A DNA stretch of 64,000 nt from Rana temporaria (GCF_905171775.1 NC_053490.1:460683143-460747142); one strand, 5' to 3'. Numbered from the stretch's first letter, positions 40,742 to 52,618 are shown. Notes: generated by a model from the letters alone, not told the origin. Translations and numbers: made by a program.

Positions 40742-41066
40742 GTGGAGTTACATAAAGGTGTGCATATTGCAAAGTTAATTACTGCAGTTTGCTACGCCCC
40801 CCCCCCCCCCCCCCCCCCCATTGTTAATAATGAGGGAGAAACTCAGCTCTTTACACAGATAGAAAGGACTGCAAGGGCTGGGACAGCGACAATGATAGGT
40901 CATTTTAGCTACCCTGAAATTGACTTGTATAATGGCACTGCTGGAACAGTAAAAGGACAGAAATGTATGAACTTAGTACAAGACAATTTAATGCAACAGT
41001 TTAAAGAAGCCCCAACTAGAAATAATATTTCGAGGGACCCATTAATCTCAAATCATTCAGAGCTTA
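40742..41066 (+). pseudogene. CR1-like LINE: endonuclease remnant
   Basis: The plus frame reads LITAVCYAPPPPPP (CR1: VCYRPP), then GHFSYPEIDLYNGTAG (CR1: GDFNxPxIDW; D changed to H and N to S), then LVQDNLMQQFKEAPTRNN (CR1: QDxxLxQxVxEPTR) and PLISNHSELINHL (CR1: LLLTNxxELV). This ordered pattern is diagnostic. The key catalytic Asp is lost, and the C-run at 40797-40819 disturbs the frame. It is interrupted at 41067 by a TTAA element and resumes at 41931. Confidence 0.85.
40797..40819. repeat. Poly(C) run
   Basis: 23 consecutive C, at the place of the proline codons of the CR1 motif. Likely expanded by slippage. Confidence 0.95.
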
Positions 41067-41930
41067 TTAACCACTTAAGCCCCGGACCATATTGCTGGTC
41101 AAAGACCAGAGCACTTTTTGCGATTCGGCACTGCGTCGCTTTAACTGACAATTGCGCGGTCGTGCAACGTGGCTCCCAAACAAAATTGGCGTCCTTTTTT
41201 TCCCACAAATAGAGATTTCTTTTGGTAGTATTTGATCACCTCTGTGGTTTTTAGTTTTTGCGCTATAAACAAAAATAGAGCGACAATTTTGAAAAAAATG
41301 AATATTTTTTACTTTTTATCATAATAAATATCCCCCAAAAATGTATAAAAAAAATTATTTTTCCCCAGTTTAGGCCGATACGTATTCTTCTACATATTTT
41401 TCATTAAAACAAATCGCAATAAGCGTTTATTGATTGGTTTGCGTAAAAGTTGTAGCGTCTACAAAATATGGGGTAGTTTTATGGCATTTTTATTAATATT
41501 TATATTTTTATTAGTAATGGCGATCAGCGATTTGGTACTGCGACATTATGGCGGACACTTCGGACACTTTTGACACATTTTTGGGACCATTGGCATTTTT
41601 ATAGCGATTAATGCTATAAAAATGCATTGATTACTATAAAAATGCCACTGGCAGGGAAGGGGTTAACACTAGGGGCGGGGAAGGGGTTAAGTATGTTCCC
41701 TGGGTGTGTTCTAACTGTAGGGGGGGTGGACTCACTAGGGGAAATGACTGTTTACACACACAGCTCCCGGTTCTCGCACCCGCCGGGCACATGCGTCAGG
41801 ATCAGGGACGAGCGGGGGTCGCTCGCGCCCCTAGTGGCCGCTTCGCGAGGCAACGTAGAGCTATGGGCTCTCGCGCAGGAGAGCCGACCTGCTGCCGTAG
41901 AACTGCGGCGGCTGGTCGGCAAGTAGTTAA
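41067..41930. mobile_element. TTAA-flanked element inserted in the CR1 remnant
   Basis: TTAACCACTTAAGCCCCGG and GGTCGGCAAGTAGTTAA ends with TTAA on both sides (41067-41070, 41927-41930). Removing it and one TTAA rejoins the CR1 frame (ELINHL to DAHIKEHLGCSD). No transposase frame. Members at 24324, 49999 and (inverted) 29535. Confidence 0.9.
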
Positions 41931-42027
41931 AGATGCTCATATAAAAGAACACCTGGGTTGCAGTGATCTCATTTCAGTTGTACGAACGAGCACATATTGG
42001 AAACGGAAAGATGACAACACTTCATTA
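41931..42027 (+). pseudogene. CR1-like LINE: end of endonuclease domain
   Basis: KDAHIKEHLGCSDLISV corresponds to the CR1 ...GxSDHExI segment; the normal SDH is here SDL, so the catalytic His is gone. It continues the frame of the piece before the TTAA element and is cut at 42028 by a small MITE. Confidence 0.8.
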
Positions 42028-42193
42028 TCGCCCCGGTTCACACATATGTGATGCGAGAACCACTGTGATTCCAGTGCCGGTAACTGTATGGCTGAATTCG
42101 CATTGAACAGACATCGCATGTGATCTGCACAGCAATGCGGTGCGAATCACATGCAATGCCTGACATTGCAATACTGTAGTGTGAACCCAGGCT
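42028..42193. mobile_element. MITE (CGGTTCACAC / GTGTGAACCCAGGCT)
   Basis: TCGCCCCGGTTCACACATAT and GTAGTGTGAACCCAGGCT are inverted repeats; related to 13905-14197. It lies between two CR1 pieces. Flanks TTA and TAA. Confidence 0.75.
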
Positions 42194-42540
42194 TAAGAGT
42201 GAAGATTTTCCAGATGCTCTCCAAGACTTGGGGGAAATATTGTCATCAATGGACACAAGAAAGAAATGAGAATGTTTTAAATCAATTGTATGCAAATGCA
42301 CTGCAAAATATGTTTCCATGAATAAGAAGTTTAAAAAGCTAAAAGTAAACCCTATGTGGCTTACATACAGTGGTAAAAAAAAAGCCATAAATAATACAAA
42401 TAGGGCATTTAAAAATATAAAAGTAAAGGAGCAATTTCATGGTTTGAAAGTTAAAACAATAAAACATAAGGGAAGTTCATATACATTTGCACATTACTGC
42501 TGTGAAAGAGATAAAAAAAAGATGACAAAAAACTCTTTTA
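42194..42540 (+). pseudogene. CR1-like LINE: linker between endonuclease and RT
   Basis: Plus-strand frames give DALQDLGEILSSMDTRKKWE, CFKSIVCKCTA and NPMWLTYSGKKKAINNTNRA, resembling the CR1 linker (W..FK..I......P....K....PxWLTxxI...I..K). Some stops. This piece is adjacent to a foreign insert at 42541. Confidence 0.75.
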
Positions 42541-42984
42541 CCCTTTCCCGTCTGCGTGGACCTACATTGCCGGAAGGCCGTCAACAGACGTCCTCCCCTC
42601 TACATGCTCCCCGCATGAGACTCAATGAGACTCGGATGATCACAGATAGGAGTAAGGGCCCGATCCTGGCCCCTTACCACGTGATCAGCTGTCAGCCAAT
42701 GACAGCTGATCATGTGATGTAAACAGAAGATCGGTAATCGTTTTTTTTCTACTCACGCCGAGAAAAAAAAAGCCAATGACTGGCTTCCGTGTAAGGGACA
42801 TTGGTCCCGTAGAGGAAGAGGCGCAGCCACCTCATCTGTGCCCACCAGTGCTGCCTGCCAGTGCCCACAGTGCATATCAGTGCCCACCAATCAGTGCCCA
42901 CCAGTGTATATCAGTGCCACTTATCATTGCCCACCAGTGCTGCCTAAATCGTCAAACATTTTTTTTACTTTTTATGAGGAAGTA
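42541..42984. mobile_element. Unidentified insert in the CR1 remnant
   Basis: CCCTTTCCCGTCTGCGTGG at the left; GATCAGCTGTCAGCCAATGACAGCTGATC palindrome at 42682-42711; a (CAGTGCCCACCAGTG)-like short tandem zone at 42842-42945; ends near TTTTTTTTACTTTTTATGAGG. It separates CR1 linker from CR1 RT. No clear terminal repeats. Confidence 0.5.
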
Positions 42985-43112
42985 GACTAAAATGTAGACA
43001 AAGGAGTGACTGTACATATATTATAATTGGACTTTGAAAACACTGTTGACACAGTTCCCCACACACAGCTAATAAGTTGGGGTCTACAGGCTTATAAAAA
43101 TGGTTTAAAGAC
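42985..43112 (+). pseudogene. CR1-like LINE: RT motif A remnant
   Basis: NVDKGVTVHI, a one-base frame shift, then LDFENTVDTVPHTQLISW, which matches the CR1 RT motif (VDxGxxVDxxYLDFxKAFDTVxHxxL). Catalytic D of LDF is kept but the KAFD context has changed to NTVD. The rest of the RT is not found downstream. Confidence 0.85.
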
Positions 43113-43142
43113 TTTATTTAGAAATTTCATACTCTGAATAGT

Positions 43143-44017
43143 TTAAGACGGATGTAAACCCTCACATATACCCAATAAAGTGAACAGCCTCAGATGATAC
43201 ACACAGAGATGAAATAATCTCCCTACATATGTTTTACATGTATATCTGCTGTCTTTAGCTTTATATATCCTTTATAAAGTGCACATCGTATTAGAGATTT
43301 TCTTTTCCTGTTCAGGACTGGAAGTAAATTCTTGGCATACATCCAAGACAGCTCATTGGAGGAAAGGCACACACCCCCACTCCACATAGTCAAAGGAAGG
43401 AAGAAACTTGGAGACGGCTTATGATAGAGAAATGAACATTCAATTCAAGGGCAACAGCTCTGGTGGATATTCCTGCAGTCATCATTCCAATTGCACGCTC
43501 CCTCAAAACTTGCGACATCTGTGGCATTGTGCTGTGTGATAAAAGTGCACATTTTAGAGTGGCCTTTTATTGTGTCCAGCCTAAGGCACACCTGTGCAAT
43601 AGTCATGCTGTCTAATTAGCATCTTGATACGCCACACCTGCAAGGTGGATGGATTATCTCGGCAAAGGAGAAGTGCTCACTAACACAGATTTTATTTGTG
43701 AACAATATTTGAGAGAAATAGGCCTTTTGTTTACATAGAAAAAGTCATAGATCTTTGAGTTCAGCTCATGATAAATAGGGCTAACACAAAAGTGTTTCAT
43801 TTATAATTTTGCTCAGTGTATTTATAGCAACATCCCACAACACAAATTTTAGGCAGGTTTTATTTAGGTTGAAGGAGAACTTGTCAGAAGTTACCATTCT
43901 GTTAACAGAAGAATGGAGCAGCAGAAACACACAGGACTCAGAGCTTTACAGAGAGATAAGAAAACATCACAGATATATGTGCTTAGATTTCATGAATTAG
44001 GTTTACATCCACTTTAA
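43143..44017. mobile_element. TTAA-flanked element (GGATGTAAACC ends) with nested repeat
   Basis: TTAAGACGGATGTAAACC on the left, GGTTTACATCCACTTTAA on the right, with TTAA at both ends. It holds a second dispersed repeat at about 43440-43830. Confidence 0.8.
43440..43830. mobile_element. Widespread vertebrate repeat (AACTTGCGACATCTGTGGCA)
   Basis: AACTTGCGACATCTGTGGCA, AGTGGCCTTTTATTGTGTCC, GGATTATCTCGGCAAAGGAG and the end TTTTGCTCAGTGTATTTATA are familiar to me from fish and amphibian genomes as one DNA-transposon-like repeat, but I cannot name it with certainty. Nested in the TTAA element 43143-44017. Confidence 0.55.
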
Positions 44018-44047
44018 GGTAATTAGTTGTGCCCCACAAGATTCATT

Positions 44048-44051
<4 letters not shown>

Positions 44052-44093
<42 letters not shown>
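44052..44093. repeat. (GA)n microsatellite
   Basis: About 21 GA units, uninterrupted. Confidence 0.97.
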
Positions 44094-44096
<3 letters not shown>

Positions 44097-45994
44097 AATA
44101 TCTGTTTGCTTCAGGAGATTAGGAAGGATTCTTTTTTCTACTGTTGGAGCAAATTGGACTATGCTTTGTAACGTTTTTTAGCCTTTCTCTAAATCAACTG
44201 TGGGTATAGTGTTCTGTATATGCAGTGTTTCTATGTATGTATTCATTTTTTCTATTGGTAGACCTTTTTTTTTATACTTAAACCGTGAAAGTGTGTGAGA
44301 TTCATTTAGAGAATGGCTGAACACAGACTTTTTGCATTTGGAAGAGACCTAAACCAAGCCATGGAAGATGGTTGAGCTCTATCATGTTAACTAATTGGTA
44401 CATACATAAAGATGTGAATGGGAATTTTATATAAATTTGAATAAAACGTTTTGAAAAGCTGTTTTTATACTATAACTCGTATAGTAATGACTATAGTCTC
44501 AGACTAGGGATTTGAAAGTTTGGGGCATTGACAGTAAGAGGAACCTAATGCTCATTAACTTCGAGGTACTGTGTTGAAAAAAGGGCTTACCCATTAATAC
44601 TAAAGAACATACTGTGTGGAATGGTAATAACATATCAGATATAGCTGGCATTGTATTTACATAGTCGGAATGCCCCAAGTATATCTGATATATTAGGGGG
44701 GCAGTTTTTTTAATTCTTTGACAAAAAAAGATAGATGGCCAACTAGTGCTAAACCTGTAACACCATACACTGGACAGCTTGGCAACATAACAAAACTGAC
44801 TTATAATAGCTTTAACACTAATAAGTGTGCTATATTGAGCTATAATTACAAGAATACCAGGTCAGGTCCAAATTGCTTAGTCATGTTATTCATTATTGGT
44901 GTGTCTATAACCTGAAAGTCTGACACTCTGGGATCAAATCTCAATATACGGTACATAAGAGCATTTTAGTGCCAACTCAAACGGTAAGCTGTGTTCTATA
45001 ACTTTGGATTAGTTGCTTGGTTGCTTGTGATGCTAGCAATGCTCTGACTAATCAGCAATAATTAGTTATGTAATAAGTAGTAACAGCGCCATAGATGTGT
45101 ACTCAAATGAACAGCTGCTACTCCAATAATTGTGAAAAAAGCAATTAGTAAACTGTGTAAAGTGATAAGAATAGCTCTAATCCACACACCAAAAACGTTC
45201 ACAATCTGAAATGGTGAATACTACAAATTATAACGTGTATATATGTGTTTAAACTAACTGATCAATATTTACATGCTCATTGAAGATGTCGCACAACGAA
45301 ACGGACGTAGAGCAGGGCCAGGACGCTGAGGACATTGCCATTGCCAGTTCACACTTGCAGTCCATGACAGGTCTGGAGGTAAACGACTCTATACATAGCT
45401 GAGCTTGTTACTCCCAAGTGTCGGGCAGGCACTCTTCAAATGTGAGTGTAATGAAAATTGTTTTTAACAAGCCTGTGAGATATATTTTACGCTATGGAAG
45501 CCTCCTTCCTTTTTCTTTGTCTTGCCCATGATATGCTGTAATCGTTGAGAGAAAAACTGTGATTGATGACCATTTGTGGAGAGTGTACTCCTCCAGTTGA
45601 TATATACAATTATTCATCTGGTGAGTCCAATTGCAAGAGAGAGAGCAGTGAAGGATTCACATAGTGGGAAAGTTTGCTTTTTGCGCTTTTCTTTGATAAT
45701 CACAGAAGGAAAGACTGTTCACCTATTTGGCATATTTTGTATTTTTGGTTTATTTTTTTTAATATTGATATTCATCATTGCACATTTTTTGATCTTTTCT
45801 GCACCTTATCTCAGCAAATTTATAGTATGTTGCATTTAAGTTTATATTATGCACTAGCACTTTATAGCTATTGTATATTGAATTGGTTTAACATATATAT
45901 ATATATTATCAGATTGTAAAAAAAATTTGTGTGGATTAGCGCTATTCTAATCATTTTACATAATTAGTTATATAACCAACTCCTGGGTACAAAG
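44094..45994. other. Non-coding stretch with a GAAACG repeat
   Basis: Contains ATATCAGATATA ... TATATCTGATAT (44633-44690, small inverted pair) and, at 45280-45480, GATGTCGCACAACGAAACGG followed by ATGTGAGTGTAATGAAAAT and CTATGGAAGCCTCC, a pattern I recall from a dispersed frog repeat. No convincing exon. Confidence 0.45.
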
Positions 45995-46827
45995 CACGGC
46001 CTTCTTAATAGCATCACGGGTCCCTGAGCAAAGTAATGCAGTGGGGCCCTTACCAGCCTGCCCCAATTTACACACCTACAGTTGAACATCGGATTACAAG
46101 CATAATCCGTTCCAGGAGTATGCTCATAATCCAAAGTACTCGCATATCAAAACGAGTTTTCCCATTGAAATCAATGGAAACTAAAATAATTTGTTCCGCA
46201 TTGACTTCAATGGGATGCAATACCGAATGCGGCCAGAGTTGGGGGGCGCCAGTGAAAGCTGAAAACGTCCGAAAAGGACACTTTGGCTCGTTTCCTGCGC
46301 CCCCGTACCTCAGGCCAAATGAGGTACTACAGGCCTATTTAGCTTGAATTCTGCTCGTCTTGTGAGTCAACACTCCGAGTCAGAGCAAACCGAGTCAGAA
46401 TAAAAAAAAAATGCTGCTCGCAAATCAAAACGCTCTCAAACCAAGTTACTCTTAAACCAAGGTTCCACTGTACTTCTAAGAAAAAGTATAAATAGTTGAT
46501 AGAATTAAACATATATTTATTAGTACATTCAATAAAATAGATTTTAGAAATTAAACATGCCATAAGTGAAAGACTAATTAACACAAAGGGCACAGTACAG
46601 GGGGGAAGGCAGAAAGGCACAATACTGGGATCAGAAGGGCACAGTAAAGGTTCCAGAAAGCTGCACAGAACACGGCCATCGCGGGACAGCTTAATGAAAA
46701 GCGTGACTGTCTCATCAAATCTGGGATAGTTTGCATGTATGATGTAATGCAAGATTTTCATGGGGCCCCCGTGCACCTTGGGCCCCTGGGCCATGCCCAG
46801 GGGTGCCCATGCATTAAGACAGCCCTG
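45995..46827. mobile_element. hAT element (CAGGGCTGTCTTAAT family) with nested mariner MITE
   Basis: Left end CACGGCCTTCTTAATAGC, right end GCATTAAGACAGCCCTG; 8-bp TSD GTACAAAG / GTACAAAA (45987-45994, 46828-46835; one mismatch). Same family as 7955-8406. Contains the complete mariner-type MITE 46079-46470. Confidence 0.85.
46079..46470. mobile_element. Tc1/mariner-type MITE, TA target
   Basis: CAGTTGAACATCGGATTACA and AAACCAAGGTTCCACTG ends, flanked by TA (46077-46078, 46471-46472). Inside CTCGCATATCAAAACGAG / CTCGCAAATCAAAACGCTCT. Truncated relative at 39924. Confidence 0.85.
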
Positions 46828-46835
46828 GTACAAAA

Positions 46836-47736
46836 GTATTTCCACATGTGAGAATCTAGCTGGCATTACAACGAACTGAGTAATTGTGATAAGTCACTGG
46901 CTTGTAGATCCATTTACATTGCAGCATCAATTATAAACTAGCTGGTTTCATGATTATATCTTGCTCATATATTACCAGTGTATCAACATTTCAGCTGCAT
47001 TTGCTTCATAAATAACGTTGGGGACAGGAGAATTTCTAAGGCGTGTTAAATCTTTTTTTCTAAGAAGGCCTCATCATTCAGGGCTAGTTCACTTGTTACA
47101 ACAAAAGCAGTTTGGCACTCAATGCTATTCTTCTGAGCTGTCAGGAACAGATTTGCAAAGCATAATTAAACACATCGTGTAAAACAAATGGCAAAAATTA
47201 CAGAGCTAGGATCCAATCTAATCAGCCAAATGAAATGGAAATGAGATAAATTTTACCTATAACATTTAGTGGCAAACCTGATTTAAATGTGCTTCATTTA
47301 TAAAGCCTATTAGATAATATATGGAAGGATTACAGTATAAAGAACCACAGTAGAGGCGCAATACAAAGCACTTTTAATCTCCTTTTAGCTGTACACATAT
47401 ATTACAGAAACTCTGGCCTACCATACCTACCCTTAAATCTATTTTATTTTTAAACACTAGGAATACTAAAATGTTTTGTCTGGATCCCAGTATATTTAAT
47501 CATTTATCAGCCTTTATACATCTTGGGGAACCCCTCATTGTACCTGATATTCCTGTGTTATTTGTTTGCAGATACGTACAATTTTCTGATTTGAGAAAAA
47601 AATGTCAAATCCACAAATGGCTTGGGATGGGAAAAACACACAGGCTGCCCAGGGTCTGCAGGATGCCTTGGCGGGGCCTGCAGCTTACACATGAATTTGC
47701 AAATGCGTGCAACTAAACCCTGTTTTTAACGTGTTA
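46836..47736. other. Non-coding stretch, nothing recognised
   Basis: About 900 bases, no terminal repeats. An 81-codon frame at 47471 has no coding signature I recognise. Confidence 0.4.
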
Positions 47737-48178
47737 AGGCCCGTACACACGGTCGGACTTTCGGCCAACAAACTTCAAAATCAGCAAGTTTTCAAATTAG
47801 TCCGACCTTGTGTACGCTCCATCGGACCAACTTTTTCGGGTTTCATCGGACAAAAAGTTTGGTCTGCAAACAGACAAACTTTTCGGCAACAAAAGTCCGA
47901 TGGTGCCTAGTCCGACCGTGTGTACAGCAAGCCATCGGACTTTTGTACAAAGTGCAAATACGCATGCTCAGAACCAATGTTAAAATCAACCAACAATAGC
48001 AGAAGTTAACCAAAGGGTGGTGGTAAAGAGCAGAAAAACCACGTGATGTTGGGAAGGTTTTAGAAAAGTTTGCAGAAAAGTCCGAGCGCGTGTATGCTAT
48101 GGGTGTGACCGGAACAACTCCCTTCGGACAAAAATCCAAGGGAAAGTTTGTTTGATGTCCGACCGTGTGTACGAGGCT
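47737..48178. mobile_element. Harbinger-like MITE (GGTCGGACTTT family), copy 1
   Basis: AGGCCCGTACACACGGTCGG and GACCGTGTGTACGAGGCT ends. Internal blocks AACAAACTTCAAAATCAGC, GCATGCTCAGAACCAATG, AACCAACAATAGCAGAAGTT are shared with 48570-49020. Right flank does not match the left TTA. Confidence 0.8.
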
Positions 48179-48569
48179 ATAGACAGGTTAATTTGGTTGG
48201 TCGCAGGCTGTTTGGTAAGTTGAGCTTGGAGATTTGTTGAATTTATTTGAGTTCTGATTTGTTCCACTTCTACATTGCGGTGCAACACCTGTGCCAGATT
48301 CCAAATAAAATACTAACACTTCGTATCTTAAGTGGAGCTAATTAAGATCAACTTTCTTTTGGTGTACAGAGACAGATTGTATTAAAATGTCTCAAATGCA
48401 TTCTAACATTTTTGCGGCACACAACAAATTCAAGTACAAGATCTAGACAGGTACATGAAATTGGTGCATGATGCGCTACTTTTAGTACATACGTGAGACA
48501 TTTTTGCAAAATCTGTCTGTACCAGTTATTATGAATTCCAGGGACTGATGTTATATGAAAGGAAATTAA
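48179..48569. other. Spacer between two sister MITEs
   Basis: About 390 bases, no coding pattern and no terminal repeats. Confidence 0.4.
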
Positions 48570-49020
48570 AGCCTCGTACACACGATCGGACTTTTTGCCA
48601 ACAAACTTCAAAATGAGCAAGTTTTCGAAAAAATCCGACCGTGTGTACGCTCCAATGGACAACGTTTTTTGGTTTTCTTTCGGACAAAAGTTCGCTCTGC
48701 AAACGGACAAACTTTTCAGCAACAAAAGTCCGATGGTGCAAAGTCCTATCGTGTGTACAGAAATCCATCAGACTTTTGTCCGAAGTGCAAATACGTATGC
48801 CCAGAACCAATGCTAAAATCAACCAACAATAGCAGAAGTTGACCAAAGAGTGGCAGTAAAGAGCAGAAAAGAGCAGAAAAACCATGTGATGTTGGGAAAG
48901 TTTTAGGAAAGTGTGCAGAAAAGTCAGAGCGTGTGTATGCTATGGGTGTGCCCGGCCAACTCCCTTCAGACAAAAATCCAAGGAAAAGTTTGTTTGAAGT
49001 CTGATCGTGTGTATGGGGCT
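48570..49020. mobile_element. Harbinger-like MITE (GGTCGGACTTT family), copy 2
   Basis: AGCCTCGTACACACGATCGG and GATCGTGTGTATGGGGCT ends with a matching 3-bp TSD TAA (48567-48569, 49021-49023). Same orientation and family as 47737-48178. Confidence 0.88.
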
Positions 49021-49093
49021 TAAGACTGGAAAACATATATACAAACTTCATTGTCCCTGGTTGGAGTGCATTACCACAAAATAAGAGCTCCAA

Positions 49094-49473
49094 AGCCTCA
49101 TACACACAATCGGATTGTCCGACGGGAATTGTGTGATGACAGGCTGTTGTCGGGAATATCAAACCATTTGTATGCTCCATCGGACAATTTAAAATTTTCC
49201 GACAACAAATGTGTGCTGTCGGATTATCCGATCGTGTTTACAGAAGTCCTTCGGACAAAAATCCAAAGTACAAACACGCATGCTCAGAAGTAATGCTAAC
49301 CATAACACAACATTAGCAGAAGTTGCCCAAAGGGTGGCGCTAAAGAGCTGAAAAAACACATACTTCCGTGTTTGTTGGTCGACAATTCTTTGCCGTTTGT
49401 ATGCAAGACCAGTTCATGGCCAACGTCCTTCGGAAGAAAGTCCTACGGAAAATCCGATCGTGTGTACCAGGCT
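49094..49473. mobile_element. Harbinger-like MITE (ATCGGATTGTCC subfamily)
   Basis: AGCCTCATACACACAATCGG and ATCCGATCGTGTGTACCAGGCT ends; internal TGTCGGATTATCCGATCGTG and GCATGCTCAGAAGTAATGC. Flanks CAA and TTA do not match. Confidence 0.75.
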
Positions 49474-49998
49474 TTAGACTTAGCAACATTTTACCAAGAC
49501 TATGCTATCTCATATGAAACTGAAAAAAGAACAGTTAAAATATACTGTATCTATATCGTGACCCATAACAATTCAGGGTATATTGGCAGAGAACCACCAA
49601 AAGGGTCTTTTATGTATGCTAGAATTGGGATGTAGTAATAGCTGTTACAATGTTAAGTATATGCAAGCATTTGAAATTAATAATAGGGGTTTTAAAGCTG
49701 AAGCCTATTTCTTTACGGTAAATGTCCACAGCTGTTCTTAAATGTCCAACAGCAGCTGTCTCATTGTACAACAGATGGTTTGATTTTTCACTTCTAGATT
49801 AATCCAATGCCAAACGCAGTGTCAGAATAAATTTGTGTTTATATGCTTTTGATCTATATTGTTCACAAAGTGTAATCCTGGAGATCTTCTAAATTTATTA
49901 TAATAGAGCTCCTTTACAAAAACCATAAGGAATGGCCATTGGTGTTCCCTAAAGTAGCCAATCAGATATCTACATTTATCATTGAATTTGCTCTTTAC
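49474..49998. other. Non-coding stretch, nothing recognised
   Basis: About 525 bases, no repeat ends or coding pattern. Confidence 0.4.
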
Positions 49999-51004
49999 TT
50001 AACCACTTAAGCCCCGGACCTTTAGGCAGCTAAATGCCCAGGCCAGGTTTTGCGATTCGGTACTACGTTGCTTTAACAGACAATTGCGCGGTCGTGCGAC
50101 GTGGCTCCCAAACAAAATTGGCGTCCTTTTTTCCCCACAACTAGAGCTTTCTTTTGGTGGTATTTGATCACCTCTGCGGTTTTTATTTTTTGCGCTATAA
50201 ACAAAAATAGAGTGACAATTTTGAAAAAAATTCAATATTTTTTACTTTTTGCTATAATAAATATCCCCCAAAAACATATATATAAAAAAAAATGTCCTCA
50301 GTTTATGGCGATACGTATTCTTCTACCTATTTTTGGTAAAAAAAAATCGCAATAAGCGTTTATCGATTGGTTTGCGCAAAATTTATAGCGTTTACAAAAT
50401 AGGGTATAGTTTTATTGCATTTTAATAAAAAAAATTTTTTTTACTACTAATGGCGGCGATCAGCGATTTTTTTCGTGACTGCGACATTATGGCGGACACT
50501 TCGGACAATTTTGACACATTTTTGGGACCATTGTAATTTTCACAGCAAAAAATGCATTTAAATTGCATTGTTTATTGTGAAAATGACAGTTGCAGTTTGG
50601 GAGTTAACCACAGGTGGCGCTGTAGGAGTTAGTGTTCACCTAGTGTGTGTTTACAACTGTAGGGGGGTGTGGCTGTAGGACTGACGTCATCGATCGAGTC
50701 TCCCTATAAAAGGGATGACTCGATCAATGCAGCCGCCACAGTGAAGCACGGGGAAGCCGTGTTTACATACGGCTCACCCCGTTCTTCAGCTCCGGGGAGC
50801 GATCGCGACAGAGCGGCTATAAACGAATAGCCGCGCCATCGTCCCGGATCGCTCCCCGTGGGTATCCGACCGCCGCATGTAGCGGGGGGGGTCCCGATCG
50901 GACCCCCGACCCGCGGAAAGGCGGAGACGTACATGTACGCCCATCTGCCTGTACGTGCAATTCTGTGGACGTACATATACATGCGGCGGTGGGGAAGTGG
51001 TTAA
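49999..51004. mobile_element. Complete TTAA-flanked element, 1.0 kb
   Basis: TTAACCACTTAAGCCCCGG and GCGGTGGGGAAGTGGTTAA with TTAA at both ends (49999-50002, 51001-51004). No insertion, so it is the best reference copy of the family in the window. No transposase frame. Its 3' half (50690-50990) is GC-rich with TCGATCGAGTC/GACTCGATC and CGTACATGTACG palindromes. Confidence 0.88.
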
Positions 51005-51186
51005 AGGGTATGTTCACCTTTTCAAAAAAAATCTGTAAGTTGAATTTACACAGGACCCCCCTATACCAGACCCGATTCTAAGGGGGACTTCACCCAAAAA
51101 AGTGTGTGGTCCCCCTAAAAATCCATACCAGACCCTTAATATGAGCATGGTGCTGGCCATGTGCACAGTGCATTTTTAAAGTAGTA

Positions 51187-51793
51187 GGCCTCGTACACAC
51201 GCCCGAGGAACTCCTTGTAAATTAAACATTGTTTTCCTCGACGAGTTCCTTGTTAGGCTTGTCGAGAATCTTGACAAGCTTTCTTTGCGTACACATTGTC
51301 AAGACAAAATCTCTTTATTCTTAAACGCGGTGACGTACAACACGTACGACGGCACTATAAAGGGGAAGTTTGATTCCACTGGCGCCACCCTTGGGGCTGC
51401 TTTTGCTAATCTCATGTTACTGCGTGTTAAGTAAAAGTTTGGTGAGAGACGATTCGTGCTTTTCAGTCTGTTGACGAATGTGCTATCTCCATTACAAACC
51501 CTACTTTTACCGAAGCCACGCTCCCATCTCATACTTTATTCTGAGCATGCGCAGGTTTCTAAGCATACACACGAACGTGTTCCTCGTCGTAAACCAGCCC
51601 GACGAGAAACGCGACGAGGAAATTGAAACTCCCGACGAGGAAAAAGAGAACTTGTTCTCTTTTTTTCTCGTCGAGTTCCACGACAGTTTTCTCGACGAAA
51701 AACATACACACGACCGTTTTCCTCGGCAAAAAAGCTCTCCCACCAAGTTTCTTGATGGATTCTGTCGAGGAAAACGGTCGTGTGTACGAGGCC
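51187..51793. mobile_element. Harbinger-like MITE, GCCTCGTACACAC family copy B
   Basis: GGCCTCGTACACACGCCCG and ACGGTCGTGTGTACGAGGCC ends, perfect 3-bp TSD GTA (51184-51186, 51794-51796). Core shared with 15188-15647 and inverted with 54434-55004. Many CTCGTCG/CGACGAG words. Confidence 0.9.
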
Positions 51794-52189
51794 GTACATG
51801 CACTACACTTGATTCCGCTTCAGTGGGATTCAGCTCATTCCAATTGAATGGGCTCAAATCACACTGTACTGAACCACATGTGAATTGCACAGGAGCACAC
51901 CTGTGCATTCCTGTGAGGATCCTGGTGTGAACTGGCCCTTAATAAAAACGTTTTAATTAACACTAACAGCAACACTGATAATTGCTTGGCTCTTTGGGAC
52001 CTGTATGTGTGGTAGTATAGAAAGGGACCCTTATGTGGAGTATTACAGAGAGCAGCCCCTTTGGGGTAGATTTACTAAAACTTGTTTACTCAGAATCTGG
52101 AAACTGATTGCTTACTATGCACAGCTGCCCCAGATTTTGTGTGCACCAGTTTTAGTAAATCTCCCCCTCTGTGTCTTCTTCAACTCTTA

Positions 52190-52618
52190 AGCCTCATACA
52201 CACGATCAGGCTTCCATCTGACTTTTCCGTGGATTTTTGTCTGAAGGGCGTTGGACGTGAACTTGTTCTACATACACACGGCACAACATTTTCAGCCAAC
52301 ATTCACCAAGCCACGTGGTTTTTCAGCTCTTTACCGCCACCCTTTGGGAAACTTCTGCTATTGTCTGATCTTTAGCATTGGTTCCAAGCATGCGTGTCTG
52401 TACTTTGGATTTTAGTTGGACGGACTTGTGTACACATGATCGGATAATCCAACGTAACAGATTTATTGCCAGACAGTTGGTGAGCATGAACAGCCAACAT
52501 TTGTTGACGTTAATTCAGCCAACAATTGTCTGATGGAGCATACACACAGTCGGATTATACGACACAACACGTTTGTCAGACAATTATGGCCATAATGTTG
52601 GATCGTGTGTACAAGGCT
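52190..52618. mobile_element. Harbinger-like MITE, 3-bp TSD TTA
   Basis: AGCCTCATACACACGATCAGG and GGATCGTGTGTACAAGGCT ends, TTA on both sides (52187-52189, 52619-52621). Related to 49094-49473 (CGGATTAT.CGA words, GTTGGCTG blocks). Confidence 0.85.

Noticed and set aside
45288..45382. Open frame MSHNETDVEQGQDAEDIAIA... ending at a GTAAAC donor-like site, resembling a first coding exon
   Set aside because: It overlaps the GAAACG dispersed repeat (GATGTCGCACAACGAAACGG), and the downstream ATGTGAGTGTAATG and CTATGGAAGCC words fit that repeat. Coding is not needed to explain it.
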